A stretch of DNA of 64,000 bases from CAZKCI01 sp964551475 (GTDB taxonomy: Bacteria > Auribacterota > Erginobacteria > Erginobacterales > CAZKCI01): the NCBI GenBank assembly GCA_964551475.1, contig CAZKCI010000064.1, forward strand, positions 55,635-119,634, in the 5' to 3' direction. Of this stretch, positions 22,539 to 28,709 are shown piece after piece; position 1 is the first letter of the stretch, and every line of letters begins with the position of its first letter. Both the position numbers and the translations under genes were made by a program. A model generated the notes under the pieces. It did no database searches. It saw only the letters and a program-made list of their open reading frames with translations, and had not been told where the DNA came from.

Positions 22539-23711
22539 ATGAAGCAGTGGCTCTTATTTTTCGCGATGCTGGCCGTGTTCTTGCTGGCGTATTCTTTTCC
22601 ATTCGATGAAATGGGTTTTGGCGGGCCGGTCAAGGAAGCATTTCTGATGCTCCAGGAGTACGCCCAGCAGCACGTCCTTCTCTGTTTGGTTCCGGCCTTC
22701 TTCATCGCCGGGGCGATCAGCGTCTTTGTCAACCAGCAGGCAGTGATCCGCTACCTTGGCCCCCGAGCCAATAAGGTGCTGTCGTACGGAGTCGCTTCGG
22801 TCTCCGGAACCATCCTGGCCGTCTGTTCTTGCACCGTACTTCCCATCTTCTCGGGGATCTACCAGCGGGGTGCCGGGCTGGGACCAGCCTGCGCCTTTCT
22901 CTACTCCGGCCCGGCGATCAACGTCCTCGCCATCATCCTGACCGCGCGGATACTGGGGATGGAACTGGGAGTGGCCCGGGCGGTCGGCGCAGTCGCCTTC
23001 AGCGTCATCATCGGGCTCGCCATGCACTACATCTTTCTCAAGGAGGAACGTGCGCGAACGGTCGCGGCCAACGGTTTCAGCGGCGGAGAGGAAGAGGAAG
23101 GACGGCCGCTCTGGAAGACGGCCCTCTATTTCGCCTCGATGATCGCTATCCTCGTCTTCGCCAACTGGAGCGGGGCGACGAAACAGGAGGGCGGGGTCTG
23201 GGCCTGCATCTTCAAGATCAAATGGGTTCTGACCGGAATTTCGCTTCTTGCTCTGATCGCCATGCTCGCTACCTGGTTTAAAAAGGACGAACTGAAGAGC
23301 TGGACATCCGCTACCTGGACCTTCTCGAAGCAAATCCTTCCGCTTCTTTTAGGGGGGGTGCTGGTGTCGGGGTTTCTCCTCGGCCGCCCCGGTCATGAAG
23401 GACTGATCCCGTCGAGATGGATTGTCGGTTTGGTCGGAGGCAATTCCCTCTTTGCCAACTTCTTCTCTTCCTTCGCGGGGGCGCTGATGTACTTCGCCAC
23501 ACTGACCGAGGTGCCGATCCTCCAGGGCTTGATCGGTTCGGGGATGGGGAAGGGGCCGGCCCTGGCGTTGCTCCTGGCCGGGCCGGCCTTGAGCCTGCCG
23601 AGCATGATGGTGATCAGATCGATGATGGGGACGAAAAAGGCGTTGGTGTTTATTGCCTTGGTTGTAGGTATGTCCACGATCACGGGGATGATCTACGGGG
23701 CACTGTTCTGA
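22539..23711 (+). CDS. ArsP/DUF318-type permease
   Basis: A 390-aa membrane protein with about eight to ten helices. The PF03773-type pattern is seen in VASVSGTILAVCSCTVLPIFSGIYQ-like sequence, where a conserved CSC pair sits in a membrane helix, and in GLGPACAFLYSGPAINVL, repeated in spirit in the second half as GPALALLLAGPALSLPSM. ArsP exports trivalent organoarsenicals; other members have unknown cargo. Its position after arsR and upstream of acr3 supports arsenic-related export. It is followed by a REP-like pair before the next gene. Confidence 0.88.
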   Translation: MKQWLLFFAMLAVFLLAYSFPFDEMGFGGPVKEAFLMLQEYAQQHVLLCLVPAFFIAGAISVFVNQQAVIRYLGPRANKVLSYGVASVSGTILAVCSCTVLPIFSGIYQRGAGLGPACAFLYSGPAINVLAIILTARILGMELGVARAVGAVAFSVIIGLAMHYIFLKEERARTVAANGFSGGEEEEGRPLWKTALYFASMIAILVFANWSGATKQEGGVWACIFKIKWVLTGISLLALIAMLATWFKKDELKSWTSATWTFSKQILPLLLGGVLVSGFLLGRPGHEGLIPSRWIVGLVGGNSLFANFFSSFAGALMYFATLTEVPILQGLIGSGMGKGPALALLLAGPALSLPSMMVIRSMMGTKKALVFIALVVGMSTITGMIYGALF

Positions 23712-23734
23712 GGTGAGCTTGTTGAATGGTGTTT

Positions 23735-23803
23735 GTGGGAGGGGCATTCTTGCTCCGATCCAAGACGGCTCTGATCGCGACAAGAATGTCGCTCCCACAG
23801 TAT
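23735..23803. repeat. REP-like inverted pair
   Basis: GTGGGAGGGGCATTCTTGC on the left and its inverted relative GAATGTCGCTCCCAC on the right flank a centre with GATCCAAGACGGCTCTGATCG. The pair forms a BIME-like hairpin inside the ars operon, between the permease and the redox protein. Confidence 0.75.
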
Positions 23804-23846
23804 GCAGAGACAATGCGCGACGTGAATCCATCAGGGAGGCTGACTA

Positions 23847-24088
23847 TGAAGATCGAAGTCCTGGGAACCGGATGTCCGAAATGCCACAAGGTGAAGGAGA
23901 ACGTGCGTACCGCCCTGGCGGAGCTGAAAAAGGAAGCCGAGATCGTCGAGGTCAAGGATTTGAAGGCCATCTCCTCATACGGGGTTATGCTTACTCCCGC
24001 GTTGGCGATCGACGGAGAGGTCAAGACGGTGGGGAAGATCCCCTCGGTGGAGGAGGTCAAGAAACTGATAGCGAATTCGACCAAATAA
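23847..24088 (+). CDS. Small thioredoxin-like redox-active disulfide protein
   Basis: 80 aa with the thioredoxin-fold pattern MKIEVLGTGCPKCHKVKENV (active site CPKC), the cis-proline segment YGVMLTPALAIDGEV, and a C-terminal helix SVEEVKKLIAN. It matches the small redox-active disulfide family often found with ArsP-type permeases. The start at 23847 is chosen because an earlier in-frame start lies within the REP pair and would add unconserved residues. It may reduce a cysteine pair on the permease or supply reductant for arsenic handling. Confidence 0.88.
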
Positions 24089-24107
24089 CCGAAGAGAGGA
24101 GAAGCTA

Positions 24108-24482
24108 ATGACTGCTAAAAGCAGTTGCGGCTGCGGCGGCACGGTGAAACTAGTCTTCCCCTGCTCCGGGGCGTCCGACACCGGGGAGATCGCCGACCGC
24201 GCGGCGCGGAAGATCAGTTCCGAAGGCACCGGAAACATGTATTGCCTGGCGGGGATCGGGGGGCGGGTCAGCGGCATTATGGCCACCACGAAGGCCGCCT
24301 GCCGGGTCCTGGCGATCGACGGTTGCCCTATCGCTTGTGCGAAGAAGACACTGGAAGCGGCGGGCTTCTCGGGTTTTCACCATATACGGCTCAACGATCT
24401 GGGGATGGAGAAGGGGGAGAGCCCGGTGGTGCCGGAGAGGATCGAGAAAGTGGCGGAGGCGGCGAGAAAGCTTCTCGCCTGA
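24108..24482 (+). CDS. DGC-domain protein (putative metal-binding)
   Basis: A 124-aa protein with the DGC-domain pattern: FPCSGASDTGEIADRAARKI, MYCLAGIGG, and the name-giving VLAIDGCPIACAKKTLEAAG. A cysteine-rich head, SSCGCGG, precedes it. The conserved Cys-x3-Cys in CPIAC and other cysteines suggest metal or metalloid binding. DGC proteins are frequent in ars and mercury-type clusters but have no settled reaction. It lies 19 nt after the redox protein and 5 nt before the next gene. Confidence 0.85.
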   Translation: MTAKSSCGCGGTVKLVFPCSGASDTGEIADRAARKISSEGTGNMYCLAGIGGRVSGIMATTKAACRVLAIDGCPIACAKKTLEAAGFSGFHHIRLNDLGMEKGESPVVPERIEKVAEAARKLLA

Positions 24483-24487
24483 AGATA

Positions 24488-24937
24488 ATGATGAAACAAA
24501 CCGCGCGTTATCTGAAAGAGATGGTACTGCTGACGGCGATTTTGGTGGCTGTCCAAGTTATTACCTCGCTGGGATGCTCCCCCAAAGAAGGCGAGCCTGC
24601 CGGTTCCGGTGAGGCATTCAAAGCCCTGCCTCCCTTCAGCGGTCTTCCCCGCCTGGTCGACCTGGGGGCGGACAAGTGCATCCCCTGCAAGATGATGGCG
24701 CCGATCCTGGAGAAACTGCGCGGGGAATACGCCGGCGTCTTCGATGTGCATTTCATCGATGTCTGGAAAAATCCGGGGGCGGGCACAGAGTTCGGCATCA
24801 AGGTCATTCCCACGCAGATATTTTACGACGGGACCGGCAAGGAGTTGGAACGCCACATCGGGTTCATCTCCAAAGATGACATCCTGGCCGCGTGGAACAA
24901 ACTGGGGGTAACTATCAAGAAAGGGGCGACTAAATGA
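24488..24937 (+). CDS. Thioredoxin-fold lipoprotein
   Basis: 149 aa. A membrane-spanning signal (MVLLTAILVAVQVITSLGC) ends in a lipobox, so the protein should be anchored outside the cytoplasm. The thioredoxin domain carries the active site DKCIPCKMMAPIL (CIPC) and the cis-proline loop GIKVIPTQIFYD. It probably reduces or rearranges disulfides at the outer face, fed with electrons by the CcdA homologue encoded two genes downstream. It overlaps the next gene by ATGA. Confidence 0.9.
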   Translation: MMKQTARYLKEMVLLTAILVAVQVITSLGCSPKEGEPAGSGEAFKALPPFSGLPRLVDLGADKCIPCKMMAPILEKLRGEYAGVFDVHFIDVWKNPGAGTEFGIKVIPTQIFYDGTGKELERHIGFISKDDILAAWNKLGVTIKKGATK

Positions 24938-25866
24938 GTCTCGTTAGAATATCCGTCGCGGCGGCGTTGGCCATGGCGTGTTTTTTCACCCTTCCCGCCG
25001 GGGCACAGGACAAGGTTGCGTCTGGCACCCTCGAATCGCTCTATCCCAATCTCGCCTCGGGCATTCTGATGTATGCCCAGGTGGCGCCGCTGCCGGGGAA
25101 TATCCTGCTCAGGGCCGAAGGGATGGAGATAGCCCAGAAGGATATCGATCAGTTCGTCGCCCGACAGCCGAAGCGCCTCCAGCCGGAGATGGCGAAATCC
25201 GGCTTCTTCGCCCTGGAGCAGGTAGCGACCGAGCGAATACTGCTGAAACTCGCCCGGGACGAAGCGGCGAAAAGCAGCCGCGACGTTTCCGGAATGACGG
25301 ACGACCAGGTCCGGCAGACCTTCTTCGACGGTCTCACCCGTGACATAACCGTCAGCGAGGGGGACGCGGAGAAGTTCTATAAAGAAAACGAGACCCTGTT
25401 CTGCGGCGCTCCCCTGGCCCAGATCCGCCAGCAGGTCGAATCCCAGGTATCGCAGGACAAGAAACAGCGCTTCCAGGACGACTACTATCGCAACCTCGGG
25501 CAGAAGATGGGAATAGTCGTCGCCGATGCCTGGCTCAAGGATCAGGCGCAAACCGCCCGGAACAACCCGCTGGACCAGGCCCGGGCCGCCAGCAAGCCGA
25601 CCCTCGCCGTCTTCAGCGCCAAGAGCTGCTGCGGCCCGGACAAAATGGGACCGATCGTGGGGGCCATCCAGAAGACCTTCGGGGACGCCATCAACTGCGT
25701 CTCCATCGATCCGCGGCGGGAGCAAGTCCTCTCCACACGTTATGGAGTTCGCACGATCCCCACGCAGATTTTGTTCGACCGGAACGGCAGGGAGTCTTTC
25801 CGCAACAACGGCCTGATCACCGAGAAGGATCTGGCCGATAAAATCGGCAAACTGAAAGCCTCCTGA
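24934..25866 (+). CDS. Secreted protein: SurA_N-like chaperone segment fused to a thioredoxin fold
   Basis: 310 aa with a cleavable signal (LAMACFFTLPAGAQ). The middle (about 40-190) resembles the N-terminal helical part of SurA/PpiC chaperones (EIAQKDIDQFVARQP, QVATERILLKLARDEAAKSS, YKENETLF) but no PPIase domain follows. The C-terminal 110 residues form a thioredoxin-like domain with the cis-proline loop YGVRTIPTQILFD and, where CXXC is expected, SAKSCCGPDKMGP, that is adjacent cysteines. The active-site change suggests a different redox or metal-binding chemistry. It is coupled to its neighbours on both sides. Confidence 0.8.
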   Translation: MSLVRISVAAALAMACFFTLPAGAQDKVASGTLESLYPNLASGILMYAQVAPLPGNILLRAEGMEIAQKDIDQFVARQPKRLQPEMAKSGFFALEQVATERILLKLARDEAAKSSRDVSGMTDDQVRQTFFDGLTRDITVSEGDAEKFYKENETLFCGAPLAQIRQQVESQVSQDKKQRFQDDYYRNLGQKMGIVVADAWLKDQAQTARNNPLDQARAASKPTLAVFSAKSCCGPDKMGPIVGAIQKTFGDAINCVSIDPRREQVLSTRYGVRTIPTQILFDRNGRESFRNNGLITEKDLADKIGKLKAS

Positions 25867-25867
25867 T

Positions 25868-26566
25868 ATGCAAGAGATCTTCATTCATCTGACCCGCGCG
25901 GTCGAGGGGGCCCCTCTCCTCGCCTTGGGGGCCTCCTTCGTTTGGGGTGTCCTGAGCATCCTGCTGAGCCCCTGCCACCTCGCCTCCATCCCCCTGATCG
26001 TGGGTTTCATCGACGATCAGGGCACCATCTCCACCCGCCGGGCCTGCCACCTCGCCATCCTCTTCGCGGTGGGGATCCTGATCACCATCGGGATCGTCGG
26101 CGCGGTGACCGCCGCCCTGGGGAGGATGATGGGCGACGTCGGGAGATACGGGAACTACCTGGTCGCGGTGATCTTCCTCGTCGTCGGCCTCCATCTGCTG
26201 GGTGTCATCCCGATGCCCGGGTCGGGTCCCGGCAAGGTCGGGATGAAGCGGAGGGGGCTTTTTGCCGCCTTCCTCCTGGGCCTGGTTTTCGGGATCGCAC
26301 TCGGCCCCTGCACCTTTGCCTACCTGGCCCCCATGCTCGCCGTGACCTTCCAGCTCGCCTCCACCAACCTTCTCTACGGGCTGGCGCTTCTTCTCGTCTA
26401 CGGGATCGGCCACTGCTCGGTGATCGTCCTGGCCGGGACATTCACTGAGGTCGTGCAGCATTACCTGAACTGGAACGATCGTTCGCGGGGGGCTTTGATC
26501 GTGAAGAAGATCTGCGGTGTCCTGGTCATCCTCGGCGGGCTCTATCTGGCCTTCGGCGCCCGTTAG
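25868..26566 (+). CDS. CcdA/DsbD-type transmembrane thiol electron carrier
   Basis: A 232-aa protein with six predicted helices. The two conserved cysteine-proline motifs of CcdA are present: LLSPCHLASIPL in the first helix and IALGPCTFAYLAP in the fourth, the pair that shuttles electrons across the membrane. The family passes reducing equivalents from cytoplasmic thioredoxin to external thioredoxin-like proteins. Both such partners are encoded directly upstream, so the three genes form a plausible redox relay. No cytochrome c maturation genes are nearby, so a cytochrome role is less likely. Confidence 0.9.
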   Translation: MQEIFIHLTRAVEGAPLLALGASFVWGVLSILLSPCHLASIPLIVGFIDDQGTISTRRACHLAILFAVGILITIGIVGAVTAALGRMMGDVGRYGNYLVAVIFLVVGLHLLGVIPMPGSGPGKVGMKRRGLFAAFLLGLVFGIALGPCTFAYLAPMLAVTFQLASTNLLYGLALLLVYGIGHCSVIVLAGTFTEVVQHYLNWNDRSRGALIVKKICGVLVILGGLYLAFGAR

Positions 26567-26639
26567 ATCGAAGCGACGGGGGGGAAAATAAGCGCTCTAC
26601 GATCGGAGAAGTTATGGCCATGAACCAAACGAGGAGGAC

Positions 26640-26855
26640 ATGACGAAGACCGATCAGGGTGATGGCGCAACCCGTATAAAAAAGTTGGTGCGGGAGGCGT
26701 ATGCGAAGGTGGCGAAGGGGAGGGGATCGTGCTGCGGCCCTTCGTCCGCGTGCTGCTCGGCCAGCACGACCGAGTCCATCGGAACCAGCCCGGCGAAAAT
26801 CCGGGATCTCGAAGATTCCGTCGCCAGCATCAAGGTCAGGGCTGTTAAACCTTAG
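26640..26855 (+). pseudogene. Miniature ArsM-like protein (arsenite methyltransferase remnant)
   Basis: 71 aa. The N-terminal half, IKKLVREAYAKVAKGRGSCCGP followed by SSACC, is typical of the start of ArsM As(III) methyltransferases with their Cys-rich insertion. The SAM-binding core is missing. The last residues, VASIKVRAVKP, recall the C-terminal end of ArsM, so an in-frame internal deletion joining head to tail is my favoured reading. It could still act as a small arsenic-binding peptide because the CC-x5-CC set is intact. It sits in the ArsM-typical position beside acr3. Confidence 0.6.
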
Positions 26856-26884
26856 CGGAATCCGGGAAATACAGGAGGGCCGGG

Positions 26885-28093
26885 ATGAGCGCGGGAGAAA
26901 GTCAGGTCAAGAGAGGCTTGGGTTTCTTCGAGAAGTATCTAACGGTCTGGGTCATCCTCTGCATCGGAGTGGGGATATTCCTCGGGAGGATTGCCCCTGG
27001 TGTGGCGACGTTCCTGGACGGTCTCGCTATCTACGTTGGCGACGCCCCCGCCGTGTCGATCCCCATCGCGATCTGCCTTTTTTTCATGATGTACCCGATC
27101 ATGGTAAAGATCGACTTCGCGGAGGTGATCAGCGCCGGCAGGACGCCGAAGCCAGTGGCCCTCACGCTGTTCGCAAACTGGGCCATCAAGCCGTTCACCA
27201 TGTACGCGATCGGGGTCTTCTTCCTGGGCACCCTGTTCATCAAGTTCATCGGGGTTGACGCGGTGGATTACGTGAAGATGCCGCTCGGGCTCAACCTCGA
27301 TCTTGGAGCGGCCTACGGCGCGGGGAAGGTCGTCATGCACGGGGGGATGAAAATGCTCGCGGTGCCGCTCTGGCGGAGCTATTTTGCCGGCTGCATCCTC
27401 CTCGGCATCGCCCCTTGCACGGCGATGGTCCTTGTCTGGGGGTACCTCGCCAAGGGGAACGACGGCCATACGCTCGTCATGGTGGCGATCAATTCCCTCT
27501 CCATGCTCCTTCTCTACGGCCCGCTCGGGGGCTTCCTTCTCGGGGTCGGCCGCATCCCGGTCCCGTGGCAGGCGCTCGTTCTCTCGATTGGGATCTACGT
27601 GGCCCTGCCCCTCGTCGCAGGGTACTACTCGCGGAAATGGATCATCCGGGCCAAGGGAATCGTGTGGTTCAGTGAGAAGTTCCTCCACGTTCTTACGCCC
27701 GTGACCATCATCGCCCTTCTCACCACGCTCGTGCTCCTCTTCTCGTTCAAGGGCGAGATCATCACTGCAAAGCCGCTCACAATCCTCTGGCTCGCCATCC
27801 CCCTGTTCCTCCAGACGATGCTCATATTCTGGATCACCTACGGCCTCGCGAAGGTCCTCCGCCTCAGTTACGAGGACGCGGCGCCAAGCGCCATGATCGG
27901 CGCCTCGAACCACTTTGAGGTCGCCATCGCCACCGCAACGCTCCTCTTCGGCCTCTCCTCCGGTGCGGCCCTCGCCACCGTGGTCGGCGTCCTCATCGAG
28001 GTGCCCTCCATGTTGTGGCTGGTGTGGATCTGCAAGCGGACGGCGCACTGGTTTCCCCGGGAAAAGCGTCATGAACCGATAGCGGAGAGATGA
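26885..28093 (+). CDS. acr3: Arsenite efflux permease Acr3 (BASS superfamily)
   Basis: A 402-aa, ten-helix transporter that expels arsenite. Family landmarks are FFEKYLTVWVILCIGVGIFLG at the start, MMYPIMVKIDF, the conserved cysteine in LGIAPCTAMVLVWGYLAKG, and IGASNHFEVAIATATLLFGLSSGAALATVVGVL-like sequence with the conserved acidic residue near the end. It closes the ars operon. The first part of the sequence (before 26880) has no separate promoter, so it should be co-regulated by ArsR. Confidence 0.95.
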   Translation: MSAGESQVKRGLGFFEKYLTVWVILCIGVGIFLGRIAPGVATFLDGLAIYVGDAPAVSIPIAICLFFMMYPIMVKIDFAEVISAGRTPKPVALTLFANWAIKPFTMYAIGVFFLGTLFIKFIGVDAVDYVKMPLGLNLDLGAAYGAGKVVMHGGMKMLAVPLWRSYFAGCILLGIAPCTAMVLVWGYLAKGNDGHTLVMVAINSLSMLLLYGPLGGFLLGVGRIPVPWQALVLSIGIYVALPLVAGYYSRKWIIRAKGIVWFSEKFLHVLTPVTIIALLTTLVLLFSFKGEIITAKPLTILWLAIPLFLQTMLIFWITYGLAKVLRLSYEDAAPSAMIGASNHFEVAIATATLLFGLSSGAALATVVGVLIEVPSMLWLVWICKRTAHWFPREKRHEPIAER

Positions 28094-28305
28094 ATTAAAT
28101 GTCGGGAATCTAAGAGGACATTCTTTCCATAAAGGCCGGAGGAGGGAAAGCGGCCCGGGCTACATAAAAATCGTCGAAGCGATCGATCGGGCGGCGGCCC
28201 GGAAACTCGTGAAGGCCCTGCATCGCGAATTGAGCGCGCGGGGGCCGGCGACATGCGGTGACATATTCCACGCTGCGGCGGATGGGAATGCTTCAGATGC
28301 GGTAA
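28094..28305 (+). other. Gene-poor stretch with a translated remnant
   Basis: A frame open from about 28150 to 28334 encodes YIKIVEAIDRAAARKLVKAL and then HRELSARGPATCGDIFHAA before running into low-information sequence. It has no start codon with a ribosome-binding site. It looks protein-coding in composition but I do not recognise a family; it is probably a fragment of a gene lost when the island edge formed. Confidence 0.35.
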
Positions 28306-28674
28306 ATGATGCACATAAAGAAAATCACCCTTGAGCAGATCCTCCCCTGCCTAGCCGATCCGTCCAAGATCCGCTTCGTCGCCGCGATCGACCGGGATGT
28401 CTCCGAGTTCCTTCCCTATCTGAACGCCGTTCTCAAGGGGGCGATCTACAACCACGGCAGCGCCTATCTTACCGGAATGGTCCGTTCGTCGGACTTTCCC
28501 ACCGGCAACCCCTACCAAGCGGCCAGAAACGGCGAGTGCGACGCCTTCGTCGCCGGATGGACCGACGGGAATTTATTTCCTCTGGTCAATCCCTACCCAT
28601 CCCACTTCGGGGGGGGAAGCAGCTCCCTCGGCGACGCTTTCTACGCCAACCTGGGAGCGAACGGGGAATGGTGA
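28306..28674 (+). pseudogene. Chimeric ORF: Fe-S-protein-like N-terminus joined to an SBBP-repeat fragment
   Basis: Residues 1-50 (ILPCLADPSKIRFVAAIDRD, FLPYLNAVLKGAIYNH) resemble the N-terminal region of small Fe-S proteins of the PF04060 type. From residue 51 the sequence changes to SAYLTGMVRSSDFPTGNPYQ and CDAFVAG, the signature of SBBP beta-propeller repeats of large secreted proteins. Neither part is complete: no cysteine cluster follows the first and only about one repeat is left of the second. A join near 28455 between two unrelated gene fragments explains the ORF best. Expression as a real 122-aa protein is unlikely. Confidence 0.6.
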
Positions 28675-28709
28675 ATGGTCAGCCGGGTTCTAAGTGGGAC
28701 CAGGAAGGA

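Noticed and set aside
25868..26566. Cytochrome c maturation role for the CcdA homologue
   Set aside because: No ccs/ccm or cytochrome c genes are near, while two exported thioredoxin-fold proteins are encoded directly upstream in the ars operon.
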